Position numbers and translations under genes: made by a program
Part shown: piece by piece, positions 8,848 through 17,351 of the stretch
Position numbering within the stretch: position 1 is the stretch's first letter
Layout: each line of letters begins with the position of its first letter
Assembly: GCA_945906975.1 (NCBI GenBank)
Contig: CAMDRY010000005.1
Coordinates: 1 to 27,713 of the forward strand
DNA: 27,713 nt
Source: Bordetella parapertussis
GTDB taxonomy: Bacteria; Pseudomonadota; Gammaproteobacteria; Burkholderiales; SG8-39
Direction: 5' to 3'
Notes under the pieces: model-generated
The model's input: the letters and a program-made list of their open reading frames with translations, nothing else
What the model was told of the DNA's origin: nothing
Databases searched by the model: none

Positions 8848-9135
8848 ATGGATGGATTCAGATTTTTCACGCTAGGCGCGCTGGTACTCGCGCTCGCGAG
8901 TGTCCTGTTGCTTATGCGATCGGGTTGGCATGTATTGCCAGAACTGGCTTCCGGCATTTTTGTTTTTGGCGTGCTTATCGGCACGGTTGGCGGCGTGCTC
9001 AGCGGGGCGTGGTGTTACTTCATCGTCTTGAGCAATTGCGTGCCTGGTGATGCCCTGCTCGGGGGACCACTTGGTTTTGGTCTTGGGGTGCTCTGGTTTG
9101 CGTACTGGTGGTGGTGCGAGGCGCGTCCGGACTAA
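8848..9135 (+). CDS. Small three-helix membrane protein
   Basis: Starting at ATG 8848 this encodes 95 residues with three hydrophobic segments: about residues 6-23 (FTLGALVLALASVLLLM), 32-60 (including GIFVFGVLIGTVGGVLSG) and 68-86 (GPLGFGLGVLWFAYWWW). A GTG at 8824 would add 8 residues. A GGAGGT sequence at 8827-8832 lies 15 nt before the ATG, which is rather far, so the start is uncertain. The C-terminus is rich in aromatic residues (WFAYWWWCE). I do not recognise the family. It lies about 100 nt after the G3E-like gene on the same strand and could be co-transcribed with trkAH. Regular spacing of hydrophobic segments and lack of internal stops support it being real. Confidence 0.6.
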   Translation: MDGFRFFTLGALVLALASVLLLMRSGWHVLPELASGIFVFGVLIGTVGGVLSGAWCYFIVLSNCVPGDALLGGPLGFGLGVLWFAYWWWCEARPD

Positions 9136-9285
9136 GGCCGTACCGTGCGGCAATGTGCGTGGCTTCGGCAGAACAATTCAAAAAATTTCTGGAACAATCG
9201 GTTCGCACCCAAAGCTGTTCTCCCGCCTACGGGCATGATAAAAATGTCACACCGGTGGCGGCTGTGGTGTTTTCCCGCGGTGTAC

Positions 9286-9417
9286 TTATTTTTTGCTGGG
9301 TGGCGGTGCCATGACTTTGGACATGCCCGAGCGAATAGAAGACGGTGCGGCGACCGCTTTTTTGGGTTGCTTTGGTTTTTTCTGTTCGCGATTGCTGCGT
9401 ACCTGACCTTTGGCCAT
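9286..9417 (-). CDS. Small basic disordered protein (43 aa), MAKGQ type
   Basis: Read directly on the minus strand: ATG at 9417, TAA ending at 9286. The product starts MAKGQVRSNREQKKPKQPKK and ends APPPSKK; it is lysine/proline rich, has no hydrophobic core and is probably unfolded. A clear Shine-Dalgarno (AGGAG) sits 8 nt before the ATG. From memory, short proteins beginning MAKGQ.RSNRE.KKPKK occur widely and unannotated in Betaproteobacteria, which supports this as a real gene. Function is unknown; the charge would suit binding of RNA or ribosomes (inference). It is the last gene of the minus-strand cluster, 111 nt after the lipoprotein gene. The adjoining 9136-9285 has no gene I can support. 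Confidence 0.75.
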   Translation of the reverse strand: MAKGQVRSNREQKKPKQPKKAVAAPSSIRSGMSKVMAPPPSKK

Positions 9418-9528
9418 CTTGTTGCTCCTGGGATGCGGTGCTGGCCGCCAAGGCGGAAGAGCACCATTGCCGAAGGTCCGGGATGGCCCTCTGGCGTTCC
9501 TTGCATCATGCCTCTTGTTGCGCGGGAT

Positions 9529-10077
9529 CTAGTCTACTACCGCTGGCGGTGCCAAGTTCTGGAGTTTGAACGAGTCGAGAAAAGTATCGACTTCCGTATC
9601 CGGTACGCTACCTTTTGTGCCAATCGCAGCGATTTGGTACAGGCGCTGGCCATCAACGATAAAGCGGGCGCGTAAATCGAGGTTGATATCGCCGCGCCGC
9701 CCCTCTGCGATCAGCGCGCTTGTGCCAGGGCGACCCTGGCTCTGCTTGATTATGCGGCCGGAGATGTTGCGTAAAAGTGCATCGCGCTGTTCGTCGCGTT
9801 GTTTTTGTATGTCGACCCCGGCAGGAAAGTCGGCATAAGAAACGCCAAACATCCAGTCGGCGGCCCGGGCTGCGGTCATGGTCATTTTCACCGAGCCTGT
9901 GGCATGCTTCAGCGTGCGTATCTCTTCCTGCGGCTTTGCTGGCATGGTGATGCGGTAGCGGCCCTGGACTGATGTAACCTCCCGCCAGTCCAGTTCGCTA
10001 TAGCACGCGGAGAGTGCCAAGATTGCGACTGAAATCCCGGCAAAAGACATCGTACGCAGTATGCGCATGGGCAGCAT
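9529..10077 (-). CDS. Putative lipoprotein of unknown family
   Basis: A 182-residue protein with a lipoprotein signal peptide: basic start (MRILRTM), hydrophobic stretch (SFAGISVAILAL) and lipobox LSAC, lipidated cysteine about residue 25. Asp is not at +2 (Tyr instead), so export to the outer membrane is expected. The mature part begins with a GRYRITMPAKPQEE segment and ends with an SFKL segment followed by APP. This resembles small PsbP/Mog1-like folds seen in some bacterial lipoproteins, but I cannot name the family. The start at 10077 is favoured because it overlaps the stop of the upstream 55-codon ORF (TAATG), implying translational coupling. MRILRTM at 10068 is an alternative. Confidence 0.85.
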   Translation of the reverse strand: MLPMRILRTMSFAGISVAILALSACYSELDWREVTSVQGRYRITMPAKPQEEIRTLKHATGSVKMTMTAARAADWMFGVSYADFPAGVDIQKQRDEQRDALLRNISGRIIKQSQGRPGTSALIAEGRRGDINLDLRARFIVDGQRLYQIAAIGTKGSVPDTEVDTFLDSFKLQNLAPPAVVD

Positions 10078-10244
10078 TATTCCGGCAGTGCGACAGAATC
10101 GCCATTGCGCTGGATCCTGCGCGCCTCGCGCAAGCCAATCCAGGCAAGTTGACCGCGCTGTGGCAACGAAGTGATGAGGTGTTTTGTTGTGCCCGGCTTT
10201 TGTTCGTTGCTTTGCGCATCGGCCTTATTCAATGAAACCCTCAT
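10077..10244 (-). CDS. Short coupled ORF (55 aa), possible MOSC N-terminal remnant
   Basis: Read on the minus strand from ATG 10244 to TAA 10079-10077. The product is 55 residues; its core LPQRGQLAWIGLREARR (residues 27-43) resembles, from memory, the N-terminal segment of betaproteobacterial MOSC-domain (sulfur-carrier) proteins. The usual continuation towards the GL.GDRY region is absent; the protein ends in SVALPE. The stop codon shares its last base with the lipoprotein ATG (TAATG). It begins 16 nt after the Rid-family gene on the same strand. It may be a truncated MOSC gene kept as a leader for the lipoprotein, or a genuine small protein. The upstream ribosome-binding sequence is weak. 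Confidence 0.55.
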   Translation of the reverse strand: MRVSLNKADAQSNEQKPGTTKHLITSLPQRGQLAWIGLREARRIQRNGDSVALPE

Positions 10245-10260
10245 CCCAGGACAGGGGCGG

Positions 10261-10608
10261 CTATTTGGCGGCGATCACCGCTATTTCGACCAGCATTTTC
10301 GGGTCGGCCAACTTGGCCTCGACCGTGGCCCTGGCCGGCAGATTGGCAGGGTCGACCCAGGCGAGCCACTCGACGTTCATACCATCGCGGTTGCGAATAT
10401 CGGTGAGCCAGATATTAGCCGACAAAATTTTTGATTTGTCCGTGCCAGCCTTGGCCAGAACATCGTCTATGGTTTTCAGTACCTGGCGGGTTTGTCCGTT
10501 CACGTCCTGCGTAAGGTCGGTGGCGACTTGGCCGGCAAGAAATACGAGATTGCCGTACTCGACGGCGTCGGAGAGGATCTTGTGCGGATTTTGGCGAACG
10601 ATGTTCAT
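10261..10608 (-). CDS. Rid family (YjgF/YER057c/UK114) protein
   Basis: A 115-residue cytoplasmic protein of the usual Rid length. Visible family features are the LFLAGQVATD segment (about 22-31), the long helix with QVLKTIDDVLAKAGTDKSKI, NIWLTDI, and PARATVEAKLADP with the conserved substrate-binding Arg93. Rid proteins form trimers, and archetypal RidA deaminates reactive enamine/imine intermediates made by PLP enzymes. This sequence is closer to the RutC/YoaB-like side subfamilies (it lacks the usual IPYSQAV start), so the substrate is uncertain. A good ribosome-binding site (AAGGAAC) precedes the ATG. It lies downstream of metH on the same strand with a palindromic repeat between them, and heads the cluster including the 55-codon ORF and the lipoprotein. 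Confidence 0.88.
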   Translation of the reverse strand: MNIVRQNPHKILSDAVEYGNLVFLAGQVATDLTQDVNGQTRQVLKTIDDVLAKAGTDKSKILSANIWLTDIRNRDGMNVEWLAWVDPANLPARATVEAKLADPKMLVEIAVIAAK

Positions 10609-10700
10609 GGGAAGTTCCTTGTCGATTTGAACGGATTACTGAAATGGTGCCCGGATTATCCCCGATTTGCCTTTGCCGTGCTTTGAACCGTGGATGACGG

Positions 10701-10739
10701 ATGGCTGGAAACAGCCGACTGGCGCGGGTTTCCAGCCAT
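10701..10739. repeat. Palindromic repeat copy 1 (3' of metH)
   Basis: A perfect 12-bp inverted repeat: ATGGCTGGAAAC at 10701-10712 and GTTTCCAGCCAT at 10728-10739, with a 15-nt loop. It touches the metH stop codon at 10740. The core shares GCTGGAAAC and GGCGCGGGTTTCCAGCC with the element at 24044-24078, with eight variable bases between, so it is a dispersed element and not just a chance hairpin. No T run follows on either strand, so it is not a canonical intrinsic terminator, though the stem could protect or end the metH transcript. Confidence 0.75.
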
Positions 10740-13700
10740 TTATGCGATTGCCGTTGCTTTGCGTACTTGTGGTTCGTAGCCCAGATTGGGCGCGAGCCAA
10801 CGCTCGGCTTCGCCAAGCGTCATGTCTTTGCGCCGCGCGTAATCTTCAACCTGATCGCGGCCGATCTTGCCGATGGCGAAATACTGGGACTGCGGGTGCG
10901 AAAAATAAAATCCGCTGACCGCGGCAGCCGGCCACATCGCGTAGCTCTCCGTCAGCGTAATTCCCAAGGACGGCGCATCAAGCAGCTGGAACAACACCGC
11001 TTTTTCCGTGTGCTCCGGACACGCCGGATAGCCCGGTGCCGGCCGAATGCCGCGATATTTTTCGGCGATCGTCGCTTCTACCGAAAGTGTTTCATCCGGA
11101 GCGTAGCCCCAGAACTCCTTGCGAACCCGTTGGTGTAATAGTTCTGCGAACGCTTCGGCCATTCGGTCTGCCAGCGCCTTCAACATGATGGCGTTGTAGT
11201 CGTCGTTGTCGTTCTCGTAAGTCTTTACCCGGGGCTCGATTCCAAGGCCTGCCGAAACGGCAAAGGCGCCGATGTAATCTACCAGTCCGGAGTCCTTGGC
11301 TGCGACAAACTCCGACAGGCAGAAGTTGGCGCGATCTGCGGCTTTTTCGGTTTGCTGGCGCAGGTTATGGACCACGGCAAGACGCTCCAGACGGCGCTCG
11401 TCGCAATAGAGCTCGATGTCATCGCCGATGCGTGCCGCGGGGAAAAGGCCGAATACGCCGTTGGCAACCAACCACTTCTCAGCGATGATTTTCTCCAACA
11501 TCGCCTGGGCATCCTTGAATACGCCGCGGGCGGACTCGCCCACCACTGTGTCCTCTAGAATTCCCGGATAGCTCCCGGCCAGATCCCATGTTTGAAAAAA
11601 TGGCGCCCAATCGATGTGGCGGGCGATCTCGGCAAGATCGTAGTCACGAAAAGCATGGATGCCAGCCTGGCGTGGTTTGGGCGGAGCGTAGGTCGTCCAG
11701 TCGGGTTTGAAGGCGTTGGCACGGGCTGCCGCGAGCGTGGCGAGTGGCTGCCCTTTTTTTGCGGCATGCTGCGCCCGCATTTTTTCGTAGTCGGCGCGAA
11801 CACCGGCGATGTACTGGTCGCGCAACTCTGGCGACAGTAGGCTCGAGCACACGCTGACGCAGCGTGAAGCGTCTGGAACATAGACCGTTACGCCCTCGTA
11901 ATGGGGCGCTATTTTGACCGCGGTATGAAGGCGTGAAGTTGTGGCGCCGCCGATAAGCAAGGGGACATCGAAACCGGTGCGTTGCATCTCGTGTGCGACG
12001 TGAGCCATCTCTTCGAGCGATGGCGTTATGAGTCCGGAGAGTCCGATGATGTCCGCGCCTTCGGCGCGCGCGATCTCAAGGATTTTTGTTGCCGGGACCA
12101 TTACCCCGAGGTTGACCACCTCGTAATTGTTGCACTGAAGTACAACGGCGACGATGTTCTTGCCAATATCGTGAACATCGCCCTTGACCGTAGCGATCAC
12201 AATCTTGCCCTTGGGTTTGGCATCTCCTAAGCGCGCTTTTTCCGTCTCTATGAAAGGAATCAGATGGGCGACAGCCTGCTTCATCACCCGCGCGGATTTC
12301 ACCACCTGGGGCAGGAACATCTTGCCTGCGCCGAACAGATCGCCGACGATGTTCATGCCGTCCATGAGCGGACCTTCGATCACTTGAATGGGACGCCCAC
12401 CCTCGCGCTCAAGCTTGGCGCGGGCCTCTTCGGTATCCTCCACTATCCACTGGGTGATGCCGTGCACCAGAGCGTGGGATAGCCGACGCTCGACGGAGGT
12501 CGGATTTTCCACCGTACCGCGCCATTCCAGAGTCTGCTCCACTTTTTCGCCGCCGGCCTTGAGTGTCCCGGCAAATTCGATCATGCGTTCCGTTGCGTCG
12601 GAACGGCGGTTAAGCACAACATCCTCAACCCGTTCGCGCAGTTCGGCTGCAAGGTCGTCATAGACGCCGACCATGCCGGCGTTGACGATACCCATCGTCA
12701 TGCCCGCCCTGATGGCGTGATACAGAAATACCGTATGTATGGCTTCACGCGCCGGGTCGTTGCCGCGGAACGAAAAGCTGACGTTGGATACGCCGCCGGA
12801 TACTTTGGCGTGCGGCAGATTGGTCCGGATCCAGCGTGTCGCCTCGATGAAGTCGACGCCGTAGTTGCTGTGTTCATCGATGCCGGTGGCGATGGCGAAA
12901 ATGTTTGGATCAAAAATGATGTCTTCCGGCGCATAGCCCGCGGTTTGCACCAACAGGGCATAGGCGCGTTTGCATATTTCTATTTTGCGGGCAAACGTGT
13001 CGGCCTGGCCTTTTTCATCGAAGGCCATGACGATCACCGCAGCACCATAGCGCCGGCATAGTTTTGCCTGACGCAGGAACTCGGCCTCGCCCTCTTTCAT
13101 GCTGATCGAATTGACGATAGCCTTGCCCTGCACGCATTTCAGGCCCGCTTCGATGACCTCCCATTTGGAAGAGTCGATCATGATCGGCACGCGTGCGATA
13201 TCGGGCTCCGATGCAATCAGGTTGAGGAAGCGCACCATCGCCGCCTTGGAGTCGAGCATCGCCTCGTCCATATTGATGTCGATGACCTGTGCGCCGTTTT
13301 CGACCTGCTGGCGGGCGACAGCGAGGGCGTCGTCGAATTTTTCCTCAAGAATGAGACGTGAAAACGCCTTGGAACCGGTGACGTTGGTGCGTTCGCCAAC
13401 ATTCACAAACAAGGAGTCCTCATCGATGTTGAACGCCTCCATCCCTGATAGCCGCAATAGCGGCTCAATAGTGGGCAGTTTGCGCGCAGGTAAGGTTTTT
13501 ACTGCCTCCGCTATGGCGTGGATATGTTCGGGCGTCGTACCGCAGCATCCGCCGGCGATATTGACGAGGCCCGATTGAGCGAACTCCTGCAATAACGACG
13601 AGGTGATGTCCGGCGTTTCATCAAAGCCGGTGTCGCTCATCGGGTTGGGTAAGCCTGCGTTTGGATAGACGCAGACAAAGGTGTCGCACAGCGTGGCAAG

Positions 13701-14492
13701 CTCCTCGATATAAGGCCGCATTAGCGCAGCGCCTAGGGCGCAATTGAGCCCTATGGTGAGGGGCCGGGCATGGCGTACCGAGTTCCAGAACGCTTCCACT
13801 GTCTGCCCTGACAGGATGCGGCCCGAGGCATCGGTGACGGTACCGGAAATCATTAGCGGCAGCCGAAGCCCGGACTCCTCAAAAAATGTCTCGATGGCGA
13901 ACAGCGCTGCTTTGGCGTTGAGGGTGTCGAAAACGGTTTCGAGTAAAAATATGTCCACCCCTCCCTCGGCAAGTGCGTGCGCTTGTTGAAGGTAGGTCTC
14001 GACCAGTTGATCGAAGCTGACATTGCGCGCGGCCGGGTCGTTTACATCCGGCGAGATGGACGCGGTTTTGGGGGTCGGACCGAAGGCGCCAGCGACGAAA
14101 CGGGGGTGACCAGGCGTGGAAAATTTGGTGCAGGCGGCTTTTGCGATTTTGGCCGCAACCAGGTTCATTTCAGCGGCAAAGCCTTCGAGGTGATAATCAG
14201 CTTGTGCAATGCTGGTGGCGCCGAAGGTGTTGGTTTCGATGATGTCCGCGCCGGCGGCAAGATATTGTTCGTGAATCTTGCCAACGAGGGTCGGTTGGGT
14301 CAGTGTCAATAGTTCGTTGTTGCCTTTGACGTCATGGGCGAAATCGGCAAAACGCGCGCCGCGATAAGCCGCCTCATCCAGCTTGTGTTGCTGGATCATG
14401 GTGCCCATCGCGCCGTCCATGATCAGGATGCGCCGCTCTAGCAGGGTGCGCAGCTCCTGTGTTCGATCGATGTGCATAGCGTGTTGGCTCAT
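10740..14492 (-). CDS. metH: Cobalamin-dependent methionine synthase
   Basis: A complete 1250-residue MetH (E. coli 1227). It transfers the methyl group of methyltetrahydrofolate to homocysteine through cobalamin in the cytoplasm. Domain order is clear: homocysteine/zinc domain ([10 protein letters not shown] near residue 25; zinc ligands Cys251, Cys316 and Cys317), pterin domain (about 355-640, with [11 protein letters not shown] and [10 protein letters not shown]), cobalamin domain (axial His774 in DVHDIGKN, then SGLITPS and [10 protein letters not shown]), and the SAM-dependent reactivation domain ([15 protein letters not shown] and ESYAMWP near the C-terminus). No key residue is missing. 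It is transcribed from a strong-looking promoter at 14642-14670, leaving a leader of about 140 nt. A GGGGAG sequence lies 14 nt before the ATG, a long spacing; Met6 (14477) is an alternative start. Confidence 0.98.
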   Translation of the reverse strand: MSQHAMHIDRTQELRTLLERRILIMDGAMGTMIQQHKLDEAAYRGARFADFAHDVKGNNELLTLTQPTLVGKIHEQYLAAGADIIETNTFGATSIAQADYHLEGFAAEMNLVAAKIAKAACTKFSTPGHPRFVAGAFGPTPKTASISPDVNDPAARNVSFDQLVETYLQQAHALAEGGVDIFLLETVFDTLNAKAALFAIETFFEESGLRLPLMISGTVTDASGRILSGQTVEAFWNSVRHARPLTIGLNCALGAALMRPYIEELATLCDTFVCVYPNAGLPNPMSDTGFDETPDITSSLLQEFAQSGLVNIAGGCCGTTPEHIHAIAEAVKTLPARKLPTIEPLLRLSGMEAFNIDEDSLFVNVGERTNVTGSKAFSRLILEEKFDDALAVARQQVENGAQVIDINMDEAMLDSKAAMVRFLNLIASEPDIARVPIMIDSSKWEVIEAGLKCVQGKAIVNSISMKEGEAEFLRQAKLCRRYGAAVIVMAFDEKGQADTFARKIEICKRAYALLVQTAGYAPEDIIFDPNIFAIATGIDEHSNYGVDFIEATRWIRTNLPHAKVSGGVSNVSFSFRGNDPAREAIHTVFLYHAIRAGMTMGIVNAGMVGVYDDLAAELRERVEDVVLNRRSDATERMIEFAGTLKAGGEKVEQTLEWRGTVENPTSVERRLSHALVHGITQWIVEDTEEARAKLEREGGRPIQVIEGPLMDGMNIVGDLFGAGKMFLPQVVKSARVMKQAVAHLIPFIETEKARLGDAKPKGKIVIATVKGDVHDIGKNIVAVVLQCNNYEVVNLGVMVPATKILEIARAEGADIIGLSGLITPSLEEMAHVAHEMQRTGFDVPLLIGGATTSRLHTAVKIAPHYEGVTVYVPDASRCVSVCSSLLSPELRDQYIAGVRADYEKMRAQHAAKKGQPLATLAAARANAFKPDWTTYAPPKPRQAGIHAFRDYDLAEIARHIDWAPFFQTWDLAGSYPGILEDTVVGESARGVFKDAQAMLEKIIAEKWLVANGVFGLFPAARIGDDIELYCDERRLERLAVVHNLRQQTEKAADRANFCLSEFVAAKDSGLVDYIGAFAVSAGLGIEPRVKTYENDNDDYNAIMLKALADRMAEAFAELLHQRVRKEFWGYAPDETLSVEATIAEKYRGIRPAPGYPACPEHTEKAVLFQLLDAPSLGITLTESYAMWPAAAVSGFYFSHPQSQYFAIGKIGRDQVEDYARRKDMTLGEAERWLAPNLGYEPQVRKATAIA

Positions 14493-14634
14493 GACTTTAA
14501 AAATAACTCCCCTCGTTCGGCTGCCACGCTAAACGGGCGCGCACTCTCTTTAGCGGTATTTTTTCTCGCCGGCGTGAATCTGCAACGCAGACCAATCGGC
14601 GGCGCCCGCAAGCTTGAATACAAATCGACGCGTA
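14493..14634 (-). other. metH 5' leader, possibly structured
   Basis: About 140 nt lie between the predicted metH transcription start and its ATG. They contain a 7-bp inverted repeat (14527-14533 with 14549-14555, CGCTAAA/TTTAGCG) and a small TCTGC-GTT-GCAGA hairpin in transcript sense further upstream. I could not match it to a cobalamin (no B12 box) or SAH riboswitch, both of which are known upstream of metH genes. It may be an ordinary leader. Confidence 0.3.
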
Positions 14635-14641
14635 GGAGATG

Positions 14642-14670
14642 AAAATACAGCGTAAGTATCTGTTTGTCAA
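14642..14670 (-). promoter_or_regulatory. Sigma-70 promoter for metH
   Basis: On the minus strand a perfect -35 TTGACA (14665-14670 in plus coordinates) is followed after 17 nt by -10 TATTTT (14642-14647). The surrounding DNA is AT-rich compared with its neighbours. Transcription should start near 14634 and read into metH. Confidence 0.7.
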
Positions 14671-14710
14671 TGAATATTTACCTTTGTTTCGGCTTTTGTC
14701 GATGCACGGC

Positions 14711-14716
14711 TATACT
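14711..14716 (+). promoter_or_regulatory. Possible -10 element for the rhodanese gene
   Basis: TATACT lies 30 nt before the rhodanese ATG, in the AT-rich stretch shared with the divergent metH promoter. No convincing -35 is seen at 17 nt (TTCGGC), so the call rests on the -10 alone. Confidence 0.35.
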
Positions 14717-14745
14717 ACAAATTCCTCAATATCACTCTGTTTCCA

Positions 14746-15132
14746 ATGAAGCATCTTGAGCCCCGTCAGGCCTATGCATACCTGCAGGCTAATCCGGACG
14801 CGCTTTTCGTCGACTGCCGCAGCGAAATGGAATTTCTTTTCGTTGGTCATCCCGTCGGTGCGATGATGATTCCGTGGAATGACGGCCCGGACTGGGAGAT
14901 CAATCCGCATTTTGCCTCGCAGGTAAAGAAGGCCGCGAGCGTGAACCGGCCGGTGATAATAATTTGCCGCAGCGGAAACCGTTCCCTCGATGCCGGTAGT
15001 GCGCTTGAACACGCGGGGTTTTCCAACGTCTATAACGTTTTGCACGGATTTGAGGGTGAGCTCAATGAGCATCATCAACGCAACTCCACATCGGGTTGGC
15101 GTTTCGAGGGGCTACCCTGGGAGCAGTTTTGA
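14746..15132 (+). CDS. Single-domain rhodanese-like sulfurtransferase
   Basis: A 128-residue cytoplasmic protein of one rhodanese domain. It shows the DCRSEMEFLFVGHPVGAMMIPW segment (DxR and GHxxGA motifs) and the active-site loop CRSGNRS with Cys74 as the persulfide-carrying residue. The six-residue loop is typical of sulfur-specific rhodaneses and not of Cdc25-type phosphatases. The C-terminus continues to a GW/PW motif (SGWRFEGLPW), common in this subfamily. No signal peptide is present. It is divergent from metH across about 250 nt, and both concern sulfur metabolism, though shared regulation is only inferred. No clear Shine-Dalgarno precedes the ATG. Confidence 0.92.
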   Translation: MKHLEPRQAYAYLQANPDALFVDCRSEMEFLFVGHPVGAMMIPWNDGPDWEINPHFASQVKKAASVNRPVIIICRSGNRSLDAGSALEHAGFSNVYNVLHGFEGELNEHHQRNSTSGWRFEGLPWEQF

Positions 15133-15198
15133 CCTGAGGCATGCTATGTTTGCCAGCGCTTATTCGCGTTTTGTCGTTTTGTCCCGCCGTATCTGAAC

Positions 15199-16488
15199 AT
15201 GCCCCGCACGCCCCCCCCCTTCCCGCCGCTGATGCTGGCCTTTCTGGTGTGGGGTTTGGGCGCCGCCTTGTATTTCATCGGTTTTTTCCAGCGGGTAACG
15301 CCGGCGGTAATCACGCGCGAATTGATGACCGAATTTTCAATCGGTGCGGCTGCGCTTGGCAATCTTTCCGCCTTTTATTTCTACAGCTATGTCGGGATCC
15401 AGATTCCCACCGGTTTGCTTGTTGATCGCTGGGGTCCTCGTCGTGTCTTGACCCTGGGCGCGGGTTTTGCTGCGCTGGGAACGGCCGCCTTTGCTTTGTC
15501 GACGAACTACACTGGTGCGGGTCTGGGCCGCCTGCTGATTGGCGCTTCTGTGGGCGTCGCGTTTGTGGCCATGCTAAAGCTCGCCGCCCATTGGTTTGCA
15601 CCGACTCGCTTCGCTTTGGTTTCCGGCCTTGCGCTGCTAACCGGAATGCTTGGGGCAGTTGGCGCCGGCGCGCCTTTGCGCATTGTCGCGGACAGTTTTG
15701 GTTGGCGTGCCGTGATGCTCGGTGGTGCAGCGTTGACGGCACTGCTTTGTGCTTTGATGTGGTGGCTGGTACGCGATGATCCGGTAGCCAAAGGATTTCG
15801 CAGTCACGCCCCCACCGGCGCTTCGCATGTGGCTGGCACTTCCCTTGTCGCCGGATTGCGCGAAGTGCTGGGCTATCGGAATGTGTGGTTGATGTTTTTC
15901 GTCGCCGGCGGATTTTCCGCGCCAATTCTGGTCTTTGCCGGCTTGTGGGGCGTGCCATTCCTGGTTACGCATTACGGCGTCAGCACCGCACACGCCGCGC
16001 TGATGACGTCTGGATTGCTTTTGGCATGGGGCTTGGGCGGACCGCTTTGCGGGGCCTTGTCAGATCGCATCGGGCGCAGAAAGCCCGTTTACATGGCGGG
16101 TCTTGCAATCAGCTTTGTTGGCTGGAGCCTGGTCTGGCTCAAGCCCGGGCTGCCGCTTGGTCTTCTTTACATTATATTTTTCGTTATCGGCATTGTTTCC
16201 GGGGCGGTTATTCTGACCTTTGCATTTTGCAAGGAATCGACGCCGATTCGTCTCGCTGGAACGACCAGCGGTATTGCCAACATGGGAAATATGATGGGGG
16301 GCATGCTGTTGCAACCTGCAGTCGGTTGGGTTCTTGACCGCATGTGGAGCGGCCAAATTACCGACGGCGTGCGTACTTACGATTTTGCCGCTTACCGGAC
16401 CGGATTTTCGCTCATGCTTGCGTGGCTGATCCTTAGCATGCTGTTGCTTGTGTTTGCGCGTGAAACCCATTGTCACCAAAGTGACTAG
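15199..16488 (+). CDS. MFS transporter
   Basis: A 429-residue integral membrane protein with about twelve hydrophobic segments in two halves. The major facilitator loop signature between helices 2 and 3 is visible as GLLVDRWGPRRVL (about 73-85), and its counterpart in the second half as GALSDRIGRRKPVY (about 285-298). The protein therefore belongs to the major facilitator superfamily and probably uses a proton gradient. Substrate cannot be read; FFQRVTPAVITREL near the N-terminus is like that of organic-acid or cyanate-type MFS proteins, but this is weak. The gene stands alone, 66 nt after the rhodanese gene, and ends before a bidirectional terminator at 16536-16562. Confidence 0.9.
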   Translation: MPRTPPPFPPLMLAFLVWGLGAALYFIGFFQRVTPAVITRELMTEFSIGAAALGNLSAFYFYSYVGIQIPTGLLVDRWGPRRVLTLGAGFAALGTAAFALSTNYTGAGLGRLLIGASVGVAFVAMLKLAAHWFAPTRFALVSGLALLTGMLGAVGAGAPLRIVADSFGWRAVMLGGAALTALLCALMWWLVRDDPVAKGFRSHAPTGASHVAGTSLVAGLREVLGYRNVWLMFFVAGGFSAPILVFAGLWGVPFLVTHYGVSTAHAALMTSGLLLAWGLGGPLCGALSDRIGRRKPVYMAGLAISFVGWSLVWLKPGLPLGLLYIIFFVIGIVSGAVILTFAFCKESTPIRLAGTTSGIANMGNMMGGMLLQPAVGWVLDRMWSGQITDGVRTYDFAAYRTGFSLMLAWLILSMLLLVFARETHCHQSD

Positions 16489-16535
16489 GCGCAGCGCCCG
16501 GCCGTCGTTGTGCCGGGCGGAGGTATCGGAAATGG

Positions 16536-16562
16536 AAAAGGGAGGCTCTCGCCTCCCTTTTT
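16536..16562. terminator. Bidirectional intrinsic terminator
   Basis: AAAAGGGAGGC (16536-16546), loop TCTC, GCCTCCCTTTTT (16551-16562). The stem is perfect, and a T run follows in both directions because the left arm begins with A residues. It separates the convergent MFS transporter gene and the fumarylpyruvate-hydrolase-like gene. Confidence 0.9.
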
Positions 16563-16578
16563 ACGTAATGCGCAACAT

Positions 16579-17283
16579 TTACCGCGCCGCGGTAATCTCG
16601 ATTTTCAACTCGCCCAAACCATCGATTCCGGCAACGAGTTTATCGCCGGGTTTGGCCGCCCCGACCCCCGCGGGTGTCCCGGTCATGATGATGTCACCCG
16701 GCTCCAGGTAGTAGTACTGCGACAGGAACGCGATGGTGTCGGGGATGTTCCAGATCATCATGTTGATATCGCTGCGCTGGCGCTCGGCACCGTTGACCTT
16801 GAGCCAGAGCTGTCCGTTGCCCGGATGGCCGATCTTGCTGGCCGGAGTCACCGCACCGATCGGAGCGGCCTCGTCGAAATCCTTGCCAAAATCCCAGGGG
16901 CGTCCATTGTCCTTGCCAACCTGCTGCAGGTCGCGGCGTGTCATGTCAAAGCCGATGGCATAGCCCCAGATGTGCTTGTTTGCATCTGCGGCGGAGATTC
17001 GCGTGCCGCCCTGTGAAATCACGGCCACCAGCTCGGTTTCCCAGTGGTAGTTCGCGGTCTTGGGCGGGTAATGGATCTTTGCCGTTTCGTCCGTGTTGAC
17101 CGCTACCAACGAGTGGGATGATTTTATAAAAAAGAATGGTGGCTCTTTGCCGTCACCGCCCATTTCCTTCTGGTGTTCAACATAATTGCGGCCGACGCAA
17201 AAAATGCGGCGCACCGGAAAACGATCTGTGGTGCCGATGATCGGCAATGACGGGGTTTCCCAAGCGGGAATGGCGAGGCCCAT
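16579..17283 (-). CDS. Fumarylacetoacetate hydrolase family protein (fumarylpyruvate hydrolase-like)
   Basis: A 234-residue cytoplasmic protein of the FAH fold. It shows RIFCVGRNYVEHQKEMG near residues 26-42, PPFFFIKSSHSLV, the metal-binding HWETELVAVI (Glu-x-Glu), GFDMTRRDLQ with the conserved Asp, RPWDFGKDFD, and the C-terminal PGDIIMTGTPAGVG. These segments, including the spacing, resemble the NagK-type fumarylpyruvate hydrolases of the gentisate pathway, which split fumarylpyruvate to fumarate and pyruvate with a divalent metal. No gentisate dioxygenase or maleylpyruvate isomerase gene is nearby, so the physiological substrate may differ (for example oxaloacetate tautomer or another acylpyruvate). 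A ribosome-binding site (AAAGGAAA) precedes the ATG. Confidence 0.88.
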   Translation of the reverse strand: MGLAIPAWETPSLPIIGTTDRFPVRRIFCVGRNYVEHQKEMGGDGKEPPFFFIKSSHSLVAVNTDETAKIHYPPKTANYHWETELVAVISQGGTRISAADANKHIWGYAIGFDMTRRDLQQVGKDNGRPWDFGKDFDEAAPIGAVTPASKIGHPGNGQLWLKVNGAERQRSDINMMIWNIPDTIAFLSQYYYLEPGDIIMTGTPAGVGAAKPGDKLVAGIDGLGELKIEITAAR

Positions 17284-17351
17284 GCGGTTTCCTTTGGCTG
17301 CGTTGATACGGTGGAATGATGCTAGGAGGATGTGGAGACTGAAGCCGGCAT

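Noticed and set aside
9136..9285. Possible plus-strand small ORF after the membrane protein gene (about 9153-9314)
   Set aside because: It has no ribosome-binding site, an unlikely composition and overlaps the better supported 43-codon minus-strand gene; treated as intergenic.
14493..14640. Cobalamin or SAH riboswitch upstream of metH
   Set aside because: No B12 box and no SAH-type core could be matched by eye; kept only as an unassigned leader.
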